The notes under the pieces: generated by a model
Told to the model about the DNA's origin: nothing
The model's database searches: none
What the model saw: the letters and a program-made list of their open reading frames with translations, nothing else
NCBI GenBank assembly: GCA_963811365.1
Contig: CAWEQW010000002.1
Coordinates: forward strand, 248,001 to 312,000
Length of the DNA stretch: 64,000 nt
Reading direction: 5' to 3'
Origin: CAWEQW01 sp963811365
GTDB lineage: Bacteria; Actinomycetota; Actinomycetes; Propionibacteriales; Nocardioidaceae
Program-made: the position numbers and the translations under genes
Shown here: positions 42,662 through 51,197 of the stretch, in pieces
How the letters are laid out: the number at the start of each line of letters is the position of its first letter
Numbering within the stretch: position 1 is the stretch's first letter

Positions 42662-45376
42662 TCAGGTCGGGGTGCGGAGGCCGCGCGCCGTCGGGGAGGC
42701 GGGGCGCGGCGACTCCGTCAGCCGCATCCGCGCGTCGACGCAGGCCGCGCCGTCGGGGGTGACGATGACCGGGTTCAGGTCCAGCTCGGCGAGCTCGGGC
42801 ACGTCCTCGGCGAACCGCGCCACCGCCAGCACCATCCGCTCGAAGGCGGCCACGTCGACCGGTGGGCTGCCCGGGTAGCCGTCCAGCAGCGGCGCGATCC
42901 GCAGCGCATGGACGGCGCGGACGGCGTCGCGGTCGGTGAGCGGCGGCACCAGGAACACCCGGTCGTCGAGGGCCTCCGTCACCAGCCCGCCCGCCGCCAC
43001 CGAGACCACCGGTCCGATCTCCGGGTCGCGGGTCACGCTCAGTGCGAGCTCGACCCCGCCGCGCACCATCGGCTGCACCAGCACAGGCACGTCGTCGACG
43101 CGGAGGATCTTGGCGAACCGGCGCACCTCACGCTTGAGCGTGCGTCTGGTCCGCACCCGGGTGGTGACCAACGCGCGCGCGGTCTTGCTCCGCACGGCGG
43201 GGTCGGCGACCTTGACCGCGACGGGGAACCCGATCCGGTTGGCGACCTCGACCGCGTCGTCCGTGCCGACGACCATCTCGCCGACCGGTGCCTGCACCCG
43301 GTAGTTGGCGAGCAGGTCGCGGACCGTTGTCGGGTCCACCCAGCCGTCGGTGTCGGTGGCGGCCTCGAGGGCCACCCGGGCAAGCGCCCGCGCCAGGTCC
43401 GGGGTGTCCGTGACCGGCTCGGGCTCCTCCTCGCGCGGCACGGCGCGCCAGCGGGCGTAGCGGACGGCGTGGGCCAGTGCGCGGGTCGCGCCCTCGACCG
43501 CCGTGAACGTGGGGAGGTCAGGCGGCGGTACGGCGTCGGCTCCGTGCACCACCAGCAGCACCGGCAGCTCGGTCCGCCGGGCCGCCTCGTAGACGGACTG
43601 GAGCGCCTCGTCGGTGTCGGCCAGCCGGTGCGCGGTGTACACGACCAGCAGGCTGTCGACCGCGCCGCTGTCCAGCACGGTGGTGACCGCCGCCCCGAGC
43701 TGCCGGGCAGTGGCCTCGATCCCGACGCAGACCGGGTTGACGCTGCGCTGCTCCCGGCCGACCCCGGCGGCCACCGACTCGGCGACGGCGTCCGGCAGCG
43801 GCGGCACCTCGAGGCCCACCTCCTGCGCCGAGTCCGCAGCGAGCACGCCGAGCCCGGCCGCGTTGCACACCACGCCGAGCCGGGAGCCCGCAGGCAGCTG
43901 CCGCTTCGTCAGCAGCCCGGCCGTCTCCACGAGCTCGTCGACCGTGCGGGTGCCCAGCACCCCGGCCTGGGTCAGCACCGCCTCGACGGCCGTGACCGGC
44001 AGCGTGGGCCGCGCCGGACGCACCCGGGCGCTGCCCGGGGACCAGCCCGCGACCACCGCGAGCAGTGGCTTGCGCTCGCTGAACCGACGGGCCAGCCGGG
44101 CGAACTTCGCCAGGTTGCCGAACGACTCCAGGTAGAGGCCGGCGGCAGCGACCCGGTCGTCCTCGGTCCAGGCGGCGAGCAGGTCGTTGCCGGACACGTC
44201 GGCCTTCTCGCCGAGCGACACGAACGCGGCCAGGCCCAGGCCACGCCGGCCGGCCGCGTCCAGGAGCATCGAGCCCACCCCGCCGGACTGCGAGGCCACC
44301 GCGAGGCGGCCAGGGGCCGGTGTGTCGACGGCGAGCGTGGCGTCCAGGCTCACGTCGGGGGCCGGCAGGGCGATGCCGAAGCAGCCCGGGCCGATCAGCC
44401 GCATGTCGTGGCTGCGGGCCAGCTCGACCAGCTCCGCCCGCCTGCCGGCCGCCTCCGGTCCGGATCCCGTGAAGCCGGGGGAGAGCACCACCGAGCAGCG
44501 CACGCCGGCCAGCCCCGCGGCCTCCAGCAGCTGCGGCAGCTCCCGCGTCGGGCTCGCCACCACAAGCAGGTCGACGTCGCCGCGAACGGCCGCGACGGAC
44601 GGGTAGGTCCGCACGCCGCGCACGGTGCGCGCGCGCCGCGGTGGACCTCCGACGGGGTCCACCATCACCAGCCGGCCCGCGAAGCCACCGGCACTGATCG
44701 CGGCCAGGAGCGCGCGGCCGGTGGGCGTCGCCTGCCGCCCCACCGCACCGGCCAGCGCCACCACCCGAGGCTCGAGCAGTGCGGCCAGCGAACGAGCCTC
44801 CGCCGCGCACTCCCGCCGGTCCGCCGACTCGACCGCCCGCGCGGTGGCCTCGATGCTCATCTGCAGGTCGACCACCCCGGCGTCGCTGTGCCGGACGACG
44901 TCGAAGCCCGCCGCGTCGAAGACCCGGAGCATCCCGACGTTGGAGAACAGCACCTCAGCGGTGAACCTGCGCAGGCCGCTCTGGCGGCACCGGGCCGCGA
45001 GGTGCTCGAGCAGCAACGTGGCGACGCCCAGCCGCTGGGCCGGGCCGGCGACGAAGAACGACACCTCGGCACTGTCCGCGCCGATGCGCTCCGCGGTGGC
45101 GAGCGCGATGACGCCGTCGGTGGTCTCGGCGAGCAGGGCCGTGACCTCGTCGGGGGAGGAGGCACAGAGGTGGTCGACGTACCGGGTGCCGGCCGACCGG
45201 TTGACGACGAAGAACCGGTTGGAGATCGCGGTGTCCGGCGCCTCGTCGTGCAGCGCCTTGAGCGCCGGCGCGTCCTCGAGCCGGAACGGTCGGACCCGGG
45301 CGATCGTACCGTCGGCGAGCAGTACGTCGACCGAGTCCGACGTGCGACCGCCCGGCGCCGTCTCCGCGGGGCTCAC
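42662..45376 (-). CDS. PatA-like protein acetyltransferase: N-terminal GNAT fused to an NDP-forming acyl-CoA synthetase-like region
   Basis: 904 residues from the GTG at 45376, which overlaps the USP stop upstream (GTGA). Residues about 15-165 are GNAT (RPFRLEDAPALKALHDEAP, FFVAGPAQRLGVATLLLEHL). Then CoA-binding (VGRQATPTGRALLAAI), ligase-like (SQSGGVGSMLLDAAGRRGLG) and C-terminal ATP-grasp (VKVADPAVRSKTARALV, VPVLVQPMVRGGVELALS) domains follow. Where active ADP-forming acetyl-CoA synthetases carry the phospho-His in SHTGAL, this protein reads ARPTLPV, so ATP formation is unlikely. GNAT-first order is that of Streptomyces PatA, which acetylates lysines of acyl-CoA synthetases. Confidence 0.85.
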   Translation of the reverse strand: MSPAETAPGGRTSDSVDVLLADGTIARVRPFRLEDAPALKALHDEAPDTAISNRFFVVNRSAGTRYVDHLCASSPDEVTALLAETTDGVIALATAERIGADSAEVSFFVAGPAQRLGVATLLLEHLAARCRQSGLRRFTAEVLFSNVGMLRVFDAAGFDVVRHSDAGVVDLQMSIEATARAVESADRRECAAEARSLAALLEPRVVALAGAVGRQATPTGRALLAAISAGGFAGRLVMVDPVGGPPRRARTVRGVRTYPSVAAVRGDVDLLVVASPTRELPQLLEAAGLAGVRCSVVLSPGFTGSGPEAAGRRAELVELARSHDMRLIGPGCFGIALPAPDVSLDATLAVDTPAPGRLAVASQSGGVGSMLLDAAGRRGLGLAAFVSLGEKADVSGNDLLAAWTEDDRVAAAGLYLESFGNLAKFARLARRFSERKPLLAVVAGWSPGSARVRPARPTLPVTAVEAVLTQAGVLGTRTVDELVETAGLLTKRQLPAGSRLGVVCNAAGLGVLAADSAQEVGLEVPPLPDAVAESVAAGVGREQRSVNPVCVGIEATARQLGAAVTTVLDSGAVDSLLVVYTAHRLADTDEALQSVYEAARRTELPVLLVVHGADAVPPPDLPTFTAVEGATRALAHAVRYARWRAVPREEEPEPVTDTPDLARALARVALEAATDTDGWVDPTTVRDLLANYRVQAPVGEMVVGTDDAVEVANRIGFPVAVKVADPAVRSKTARALVTTRVRTRRTLKREVRRFAKILRVDDVPVLVQPMVRGGVELALSVTRDPEIGPVVSVAAGGLVTEALDDRVFLVPPLTDRDAVRAVHALRIAPLLDGYPGSPPVDVAAFERMVLAVARFAEDVPELAELDLNPVIVTPDGAACVDARMRLTESPRPASPTARGLRTPT

Positions 45377-45885
45377 GCGCCGGTGCCCGACAACCGGGGC
45401 GTGCCGGTGTCGGAGACCCTGACCATCGGGAAGCCGGGACGTGCGGAGGCAGCCAGTACGCGAGCCGGGATCACCACGACCGGGCACCCCGCCATCCGGG
45501 CCACCGCGTCACTTGTCGAGCCGAGCGCGGAGTGCCGCAGCCCGCTGACGCCGTGGCTGCCCATCACGATGAGATCGGCCTCCGCAGAGAGGTCGACCAG
45601 GACCTCGTGGGGCTGGCCCGTGACGACCTGGAAGGTGAGCGTGCGGGAGCACGGGGTCTCCGCCAGCGCCTCGCTGATCAGCACGCTCTGGCGTTCTGCC
45701 GCGCGCTCCCGGGCCCGAGCCGTCTCGAGGTCGCCCCGGTCGTCCGGCCCGTCCCCCGTGCGCGGGACCACGGTGACCACCTGCACGGCGCAGCCGCGAA
45801 GGTTCGCCTCACGCAGCGCCCAGTCCAGTGCGTGCCGCGACGCGGACGAGCCGTCGATCCCGACCACGATCTGCCGCCGTGCCAT
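45373..45885 (-). CDS. Universal stress protein, single domain
   Basis: 170 residues. IVVGIDGSSASRHALDWAL at the N-terminus and GSHGVSGLRHSALGSTSDAV near the end give the exact G-x2-G-x9-GS ATP loop. Translationally coupled to the PatA-like gene, so both probably answer the same stress signal. The gap to the divergent USP gene holds a perfect DosR-type box 130 nt from this start. Confidence 0.9.
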   Translation of the reverse strand: MARRQIVVGIDGSSASRHALDWALREANLRGCAVQVVTVVPRTGDGPDDRGDLETARARERAAERQSVLISEALAETPCSRTLTFQVVTGQPHEVLVDLSAEADLIVMGSHGVSGLRHSALGSTSDAVARMAGCPVVVIPARVLAASARPGFPMVRVSDTGTPRLSGTGA

Positions 45886-46005
45886 CTCGGCCTCCTCGGT
45901 GGTGTTCGGGCCCGCGAACCGTTCCGGCCCTCACCGGCCGGCAGAGGCGAGCCCTCCTGACTCGATGGTGGCCCACGGCGCCGGCCCGTGCACGTGGCAT
46001 CGGTC

Positions 46006-46029
46006 GTCCCGACTCGGGACCTTGGTCCC
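46006..46029 (+). promoter_or_regulatory. Perfect DosR-type box GGGACCTTGGTCCC with overlapping palindrome
   Basis: GGGAC-CTTG-GTCCC (46016-46029) matches all ten arm bases of the DosR box. It overlaps GTCCCGA-C-TCGGGAC (46006-46020), a second perfect inverted repeat. It ends 58 nt before the USP start at 46088. Confidence 0.75.
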
Positions 46030-46087
46030 CATACCGCGGCGACCAGCGACCCTGATGCGCGCCCGGGCCACGCGGGAGGGTGAGCCC

Positions 46088-46984
46088 ATGAGCCAAACCT
46101 GGTCAGTGAAGTCGCCGCGGCCGGTGGTGGTCGCGGTGGACGGCTCGGAGGACGGGGACCGGGCACTGCGGTACGGCGTCGCGGAGGCGCTGCGGCACGG
46201 CTGCGACCTGCGCCTGGTGCACGTCCCGCACGAGACCGTGCCGATGGCGCCGATGCTGCCGATGTTCTCGATCAGCAGCCTGGACGACATCGGCTGGCAC
46301 GTCCTCGACGACGCGGCCTCGCACGCCAAGGAGGTCTCGGGCGGCGAGGTCACCGTGCAGTCGGTGCTGGTGCACGCGCCCCGGGTGACCGGGATCCTGG
46401 ACCACGCCGGTGACGCCGTGTGCGTGGTGCTCGGACCGCGCTCGCCGAGCGTGCACCGTGTGGTCACCGGGTCGACGAGCAGCGGGGTCGCTGCGCGCGC
46501 CGACTGCCCGGTGATCTGCGTGCCCCGGGGCCGCGCCGAGCAGGAGTACCACCGGGTGGTCGCCGGGATCGACGGCTCACCGAGCTCGGCCAGTGTGCTG
46601 GCGGCCGCGTTCGAGGCCGCGCAGGAGCGGCGGGCCTCGCTGACCGTGCTGCACGCGTGGCGCCCGGGCAACCTGTACGACGCGGCGCTCGGCGGCAGGC
46701 AGCTGGCCCACGCGTGGGAGGAGCAGGCCCAGCGCGACATCGCCGAGCTGCTCGCCGGCTGGGAGTCCGACTACCCGGACGTGGACGTCACGATCGCCCT
46801 GCGCTACGAGCGGCCGGCGGTGGCGCTCGTCGAGACCGCCGACCACGCCGACCTGCTCGTCGTCGGCCGGCACGGGTACGGCGGACTCGTCGGTGCCTCT
46901 CTCGGGGTATCCCTGGGGTCGACGGCCCGGGCGATGATCCGCTCCGCGCACTGTCCGGTCGAGATCGTCCCCAAGCGCCGTTAG
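46088..46984 (+). CDS. Universal stress protein, two USP domains (type A)
   Basis: 298 residues. Domain 1: VVVAVDGSEDGDRALRYGVA, with PMAPMLPMF after the first strand and a degenerate loop GPRSPSVHRVVTGST. Domain 2: VVAGIDGSPSSASVLAAAF, HAWRPGNLYDAALGGRQL, and loop GRHGYGGLVGASLGVSLGS. Clear paralogue of the USP at 53299, with the same PxAPMLPxF and HAWRP-YD-GGR landmarks. Only domain 2 looks able to bind ATP. Controlled by the box at 46016-46029 (inference). Confidence 0.9.
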   Translation: MSQTWSVKSPRPVVVAVDGSEDGDRALRYGVAEALRHGCDLRLVHVPHETVPMAPMLPMFSISSLDDIGWHVLDDAASHAKEVSGGEVTVQSVLVHAPRVTGILDHAGDAVCVVLGPRSPSVHRVVTGSTSSGVAARADCPVICVPRGRAEQEYHRVVAGIDGSPSSASVLAAAFEAAQERRASLTVLHAWRPGNLYDAALGGRQLAHAWEEQAQRDIAELLAGWESDYPDVDVTIALRYERPAVALVETADHADLLVVGRHGYGGLVGASLGVSLGSTARAMIRSAHCPVEIVPKRR

Positions 46985-46998
46985 CTCCTGAGCCGGAC

Positions 46999-47012
46999 AG
47001 GCCCAAGGTCCC
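46999..47012 (-). promoter_or_regulatory. DosR-type box (minus-strand reading GGGACCTTGGGCCT)
   Basis: Plus strand AGGCC-CAAG-GTCCC; the CTTG-centred orientation is on the minus strand. It ends 57 nt before the USP start at 47070. Confidence 0.55.
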
Positions 47013-47069
47013 AGACCGCGATGTCGTCGGACCCTTCGCCCGACGTTGCAGCCGGAGCACGCTGCAGGC

Positions 47070-47909
47070 ATGAGCACCAGCATCGTTCCCGGATCTGTCG
47101 TGGTCGGAGTGGACGGCTCGCCGTCCAGTGACCTCGCCGTGCAGTGGGCAGCGCGTCACGCCGTGCGTGTCGGACGGCCGATGGCCGTGCTGCACGCCAC
47201 CCCGGCCGGAACCGAGGGGGACGCGTCCGGTGTGGTGTACGCCGCCGCCGACCTGGCTCGCGAGGCCGAGCCGCAGGTCGAGGTGCGCCGGGTGGTCCGG
47301 CTGGGCTACCCCACCGACGCGCTGGTCCGCGCCGCCGACTCCGCGAGCCTCGTGGTGGTCGGCGCCCGCAGCCGGCGGGCGGTTCCTGCGCACCTGCTGG
47401 GCTCGGTGAGCCAGGCCTTGGTGACCCGAGGCCACGGCGCGCTGGTCGTCGTACGGCCCGGGCCGGACCCTGTCGAGGAGGCCCGGCCGGTCGTGGTCGG
47501 CGTCGACGGCACCGCGGCGTCCGCGGGCGCCGTCGAGTTCGCCTTCGCGCAGGCGTCCTTCCACGACGTGCCGCTCACGATCGCGCACGTGGACTGGGAC
47601 CCGCTGCCCTACTCGGCCGCCGTCGAGGCGTCGGCGACCGAGGAGGAGGTCGCGGCCGAGCACGAGGCAGACGCCTTGGCGGTCGCCGAGACCGTGGCCG
47701 GCCTCGGCGAGAAGTACCCCGACGTCGTCGTGCACGAGGTGTACGAGAAGGGTGACCCGGCCAGGGTCCTGGTCGCGATGTCAGCGACCGCGTCGCTCGT
47801 GGTCGTGGGGTCGCACGGTCACCACGCGCCCACCTCCCTGCTGGTCGGCTCGGTCGGCCGGCGGGTGGTCGCGCACGCACGCTGTCCCGTCGCCGTCCTA
47901 CGGCGCTGA
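47070..47909 (+). CDS. Universal stress protein, two USP domains (type B)
   Basis: 279 residues. SVVVGVDGSPSSDLAVQWAA and VVVGARSRRAVPAHLLGSVS form domain 1 (first loop Gly missing). VVVGVDGTAASAGAVEFAF and VVVGSHGHHAPTSLLVGSVG form domain 2 with an intact GSHG-x9-GS loop. Related to the USPs at 52270 and 54367 (shared G-SVVVGVDG-P start and KYPDV-type segment before the second loop). A strong hairpin follows. Confidence 0.9.
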   Translation: MSTSIVPGSVVVGVDGSPSSDLAVQWAARHAVRVGRPMAVLHATPAGTEGDASGVVYAAADLAREAEPQVEVRRVVRLGYPTDALVRAADSASLVVVGARSRRAVPAHLLGSVSQALVTRGHGALVVVRPGPDPVEEARPVVVGVDGTAASAGAVEFAFAQASFHDVPLTIAHVDWDPLPYSAAVEASATEEEVAAEHEADALAVAETVAGLGEKYPDVVVHEVYEKGDPARVLVAMSATASLVVVGSHGHHAPTSLLVGSVGRRVVAHARCPVAVLRR

Positions 47910-47950
47910 CCGGTCCAGCCCCGCCCCTCGGGGCCGTGCCGACGGGAGTG

Positions 47951-47985
47951 CGTAGCCCCCGGGCCTACCGTCCCGGGGGTCTACG
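47951..47985. terminator. Bidirectional hairpin terminator between USP and flavodoxin genes
   Basis: CGTAGCCCCCGGG (47951-47963) pairs with CCCGGGGGTCTACG (47972-47985) with one bulged base and an eight-base loop. It lies between two convergent genes and overlaps the flavodoxin stop. Confidence 0.75.
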
Positions 47986-48529
47986 ACCGCCCCCCGGCGG
48001 TACCCGTGCGCCCGTCGTGGCGGGCCGCGGTCTCGGCTCCGAGCCGGTCTCCCCAGGCGCGGGCCCGGTCCAGCTCGCCGGCCGAGACCGGACCGGCGAC
48101 GTCGTCGACGTAGAAGCTCTCCGGTCCGGCGGCGGCCGGGTAGCCGGTCTTGCGCACCACCTTGGCCGCCTTGCGGGCCGCCGAGCCCGGCAGCCGCCGT
48201 GCCCTGGTCACTCGGGTGTCGAAGGTCGCGACCGGCTCGGAGTGCGGCCCGCGGGCGAGCTGCCCGAGCCACTCACGGATCCCGTAGGCCGTGCCGCCGT
48301 GCGTCGCACCCCGGGCGTGCGCCTCCGTGCGCGACTCCGGGCGGGACATCGAGAACGCGTGCGTGGGCCCGCCGACGACGACGAGGTCGAGAAGCTCGGT
48401 GATCGGAGCGGGTGCGTCGCCGACCTCGTGGAGCTCCACGTCGAGATGGCCGGCCAGGCCCTCGGCGACCGCCCGGGCGATCGCCTCGGTGTTGCCGAAC
48501 ATCGACTCGTAGACGACGAGTGCCCTCAT
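47981..48529 (-). CDS. Flavodoxin-family protein
   Basis: 182 residues from the ATG at 48529. VVYESMFGNTEAIARAVAEG is the FMN phosphate loop, LDLVVVGGPTHAFSMSRPESR the second FMN contact. The C-terminal half (GYPAAAGPESFYVDDVAGPV) resembles actinobacterial flavodoxin/FMN-reductase proteins. It may shuttle electrons when iron or oxygen is limiting. Coupled by ATGA to the DUF4389 gene upstream, so it shares its two DosR-type boxes. Confidence 0.88.
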   Translation of the reverse strand: MRALVVYESMFGNTEAIARAVAEGLAGHLDVELHEVGDAPAPITELLDLVVVGGPTHAFSMSRPESRTEAHARGATHGGTAYGIREWLGQLARGPHSEPVATFDTRVTRARRLPGSAARKAAKVVRKTGYPAAAGPESFYVDDVAGPVSAGELDRARAWGDRLGAETAARHDGRTGTAGGRS

Positions 48530-50037
48530 GGTGAGGTCCCCTGAGCGGTCACCGGGGCGACCGGACGGCGACCCGTGACGAGGGCCAGCACGATCAGCAG
48601 CACGGCGAGCAGCAGGAGCAGCGTGCCGCTGACCAGCAGTCCGGTCACCACACCCCCGAGGCTCGGCAGCGTCGCGCCGACCGCGACCCGCGCGGACACC
48701 GCGGCGGTGCCGTCGGCGTTCATCAGCACGACGCTCCAGCGGCCGTTCTGGGCCGGCCAGGTCAGGGTCTGCCTGCCGCTGCCCGTGACGTGGGCCAGCC
48801 AGAACGGCCGGGCGCCGGGCACGGCCTGCGGTGCGCCGCTGCCCAGGCTGCTCCGGTAGGTGAGGCTTCCGTTCTGGAACCCGGTCACCGTGGTGTGCGA
48901 GACCCCGCCGAGGTAGCGCTGGACGTCGGCGGTGGGCGCCACACCGACGAACACCGGGGGTCCGGTGGTCGGCTCGACGGTGACACGCAGGTCGCCGACG
49001 AGGCGATCGAGCACCCACGCCGACGAGGACCGGACGTCCACCCCGCGCGTGACGACGGCGTAGGTGCCGGTGCTGACGGCGGAGCTCGAGGTCATCAGGA
49101 ACCCGTCCGCGTCCCGGGCGTTGCGGTCCACGACGAGGCCGACCGTGCCGGCGGTGAGCAGACCTCCGGCCACCAGCAGGCTGAGCACGCCGAGGACCAG
49201 CATGACGACCCGTCCGGCCCCCCAACGGCTCCTCCGTCGGGTCGGCTGCGGCCCGGCCTGGGGCCCGGCGGGTGCGGACTGCATCGGGGGCTGCATCGGG
49301 GGTTGCATCGAAGGCTGCGGCGGCGGCGGAGCCGCGGTGCCGTAGCCGGGCCCCGCGGGGGTCATGGCGAGCGCTCCCGGGTTCGGCTCGTCGCCGCCCA
49401 GGTCGAGACGGAACGGCGGGTACTGGTCGGTCATCAGCGTGACGTACGCCGCCACCCGCAGCACCCACCGGTTGAGCCCGAGCAGCAGGTCGAACACACC
49501 GCGGGGGTACCGCCCGGTGAAGAGCAGGACTACGCCGGCGACCAGCACGAGGACGCCGATCAGGCCACCCCACACGGCCGGCGCCTGGCTGTCGTTCTGG
49601 GCGGTGGTGTACAGCCCGCCGCAGAAGACCGCGACGACGACGTACTGCGGGATCGCCAGCAGCCACCACTTGACGAGCACCAGCCCTCGCGACAGGTGGT
49701 CGGGGTAGGCCACGTCGAGGTGGGCGGGGTAGTCGGGGACGTCGTCGAGGGTGAACGGGGGATACCGGTCGGTGCCGAGCGCCCCGTACGCGTAGTAGGC
49801 CACCCGCCAGCTCCAGCGCATCACCCCCACGTTGAACTCGAAGATCCCGCGCGGGTACCGCCCGGTGAGCAGGATCGCGAAGAAGGCCACCACGCTGAGG
49901 ACGGCGAAGCACAGCCACAGCACCGCGAGGACGAGGTAGTGCGGGATCGCGAGCAGCCACTTCACGAGCCAGAGGCCTCGGCTCAGGGAGGGGTCCAGCT
50001 GTCCGGTGACGTGAAGCGGATAGGTCGACGCGCTCAT
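48526..50037 (-). CDS. DUF4389 membrane protein, duplicated N-terminal repeat
   Basis: 503 residues; GGAGG precedes the ATG at 50037. Two DUF4389 repeats: SRGLWLVKWLLAIPHYLVLA with TGRYPRGIFEFNVGVMRWSW, and SRGLVLVKWWLLAIPQYVVV with TGRYPRGVFDLLLGLNRWVL. Each has two membrane helices. A proline/methionine-rich linker (SMQPPMQPPMQ) leads to a further helix, a beta-rich outside domain of ~170 residues and a C-terminal helix. No biochemical role is known to me. Operon leader for the flavodoxin. Boxes at 50129 and 50174 lie upstream. Confidence 0.85.
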   Translation of the reverse strand: MSASTYPLHVTGQLDPSLSRGLWLVKWLLAIPHYLVLAVLWLCFAVLSVVAFFAILLTGRYPRGIFEFNVGVMRWSWRVAYYAYGALGTDRYPPFTLDDVPDYPAHLDVAYPDHLSRGLVLVKWWLLAIPQYVVVAVFCGGLYTTAQNDSQAPAVWGGLIGVLVLVAGVVLLFTGRYPRGVFDLLLGLNRWVLRVAAYVTLMTDQYPPFRLDLGGDEPNPGALAMTPAGPGYGTAAPPPPQPSMQPPMQPPMQSAPAGPQAGPQPTRRRSRWGAGRVVMLVLGVLSLLVAGGLLTAGTVGLVVDRNARDADGFLMTSSSAVSTGTYAVVTRGVDVRSSSAWVLDRLVGDLRVTVEPTTGPPVFVGVAPTADVQRYLGGVSHTTVTGFQNGSLTYRSSLGSGAPQAVPGARPFWLAHVTGSGRQTLTWPAQNGRWSVVLMNADGTAAVSARVAVGATLPSLGGVVTGLLVSGTLLLLLAVLLIVLALVTGRRPVAPVTAQGTSP

Positions 50038-50128
50038 GACAACCTCCGGTCCGGGTCTGAGTCCGGTTCTCCCTCCACGCTCGCCACCCGGTCTGCGCCG
50101 GCACAGGAGGACTTCGTCATGCGTACCC

Positions 50129-50187
50129 GGGACGTACGGCCCGGACGTACGGCCGGATCGGGACTTTCCGGGCGGGACGTTCGGCCC
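50129..50187. promoter_or_regulatory. Two DosR-type boxes in a divergent promoter region
   Basis: GGGAC-GTAC-GGCCC (50129-50142) and GGGAC-GTTC-GGCCC (50174-50187), each nine of ten arm positions, centres 45 bp apart. They lie 91 nt before the DUF4389 start and 85 nt before the USP-like start at 50273. A direct repeat GACGTACGGCC overlaps the first box. Confidence 0.55.
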
Positions 50188-50272
50188 TGCACGTGTTGTC
50201 CCGGCTGTGCTGCCATGGGCGCGTAGCGTGGTGCCCCGGAACAGCCGGCCACGACCGGAAGGTGGTCCTCGA

Positions 50273-50827
50273 ATGCGCCACTCGCGACGGAGCGCGCCGG
50301 AGGGCCGCCGGTCGCTCGGCCTGCTGGTCGAGGACGTGCCGTCGCTGGAGGGTGCCGCGCGGTGGGCCGCACGGTTCGCTGCCGACCAGGGCCTGCGGCT
50401 GCAGCTGCTCCAGGCGCTCGACCACCGCTTCCAGGCCCGGCAGGCCATCGCGGTGGCCGACCGCGCCCTGCAGACCGCGCGCGAGGCCCAGCGAGGGCTC
50501 GATGTCCGGGTGCGGTCTGAGGCGGCCACACCGGCCCGGCTGGTCACCGCCACCTCGCCCGGGCTCGCGGCGCTGGTGGTCGCCGACCACGGTGCCGGTG
50601 GGCAGGCCCCGGCCGAGCCGGGGCTGGTGCTCGAGACGCAGTGTCCGGTGCTGCTGGTCACCGACACCCCGGGAGGCCCGGTCCTGCTGGGCACCTGGCG
50701 GCCGCGCCCGGCCGTTCCCGCTCAACGCCGGCCGCTTCCGTCCGACACGCCCGACGTGGCCGGTCGACGTGTCCGGTATGCCGGGACCTTCGACCCTGGC
50801 CGGGAGGCGCCGGCAGTGAGTGGATGA
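50273..50827 (+). CDS. Degenerate universal-stress-protein-like protein
   Basis: 184 residues. The start SLGLLVEDVPSLEGAARWAA and the strand/helix order to VVADHGAGG and ETQCPVLLVTDTP follow the USP fold, but the G-x2-G-x9-GS loop is absent and VDGS reads VEDV, so ATP binding is doubtful. The arginine/proline-rich tail is unusual. A DosR-type box for the next gene lies inside its last codons. Confidence 0.65.
   Translation: MRHSRRSAPEGRRSLGLLVEDVPSLEGAARWAARFAADQGLRLQLLQALDHRFQARQAIAVADRALQTAREAQRGLDVRVRSEAATPARLVTATSPGLAALVVADHGAGGQAPAEPGLVLETQCPVLLVTDTPGGPVLLGTWRPRPAVPAQRRPLPSDTPDVAGRRVRYAGTFDPGREAPAVSG
50783..50796 (+). promoter_or_regulatory. DosR-type box GGGACCTTCGACCC inside a gene end
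   Basis: GGGAC-CTTC-GACCC, nine of ten arm positions, located in the last 45 bases of the USP-like gene and 110 nt before the DUF1876 start. It could drive the DUF1876 gene separately. Confidence 0.6.
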
Positions 50828-50906
50828 GGGTGCCAGCCGCGGTGGAGCCCGCTGCATCACGCATCGGCGGATCCACCGCGGCCGGGACCGTTCCCAGCCA
50901 GAGGCG

Positions 50907-51185
50907 ATGAGCACCATGACGGCGACCAAGAAGTGGACAGTCGACATCTACATCGGGGAGCGGGACGGGCGGACCCACGCCGAAGCCCGGCTGGTGCCGG
51001 GTCGCGAGGTCACCCTGACCGCCACCGGTTCGGCACGGCTGAACCCCACGGACCGCGACGTGCCGGAGATCGGCGACGAGCTCGCGGTGGCCCGGGCGCT
51101 GTCGCACCTGGCTGCGGAGCTGCTCGAGGCGACCGCCGGCGACATCGAGGGCATCCGCCACGAGCACGTCCGGCTGACCACCTGA
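50907..51185 (+). CDS. DUF1876 (dsRBD-like fold) protein, Rv1738 type
   Basis: 92 residues from the ATG at 50907; an ATG nine bases on is an alternative. The run WTVDIYIGERDGRTHAEARL, then GSARLNPTDRDVPEIGDELA and ALSHLAAELLEATAGDIE, is characteristic of DUF1876. M. tuberculosis Rv1738, a DosR-regulon member, belongs to this family and is structurally like ribosome-hibernation factors. A protective role on ribosomes in dormancy is therefore suggested, not shown. Confidence 0.9.
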   Translation: MSTMTATKKWTVDIYIGERDGRTHAEARLVPGREVTLTATGSARLNPTDRDVPEIGDELAVARALSHLAAELLEATAGDIEGIRHEHVRLTT

Positions 51186-51197
51186 CGCCGCGTGCGG

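Noticed and set aside
42662..45376. ADP-forming acetyl-CoA synthetase making ATP from acetyl-CoA of the Kbl reaction
   Set aside because: The phospho-His motif is replaced and the GNAT-first order fits PatA, so an ATP-yielding role is not supported.
42908..46984. A plus-strand open frame of about 1,350 codons opposite the PatA-like and USP genes
   Set aside because: Only the part from 46088 is a USP gene; the rest is antisense to two convincing minus-strand genes.
50160..50173. GGGACTTTCCGGGC as a further DosR-type box
   Set aside because: The right arm (CGGGC) does not match GTCCC; only a half-site remains.
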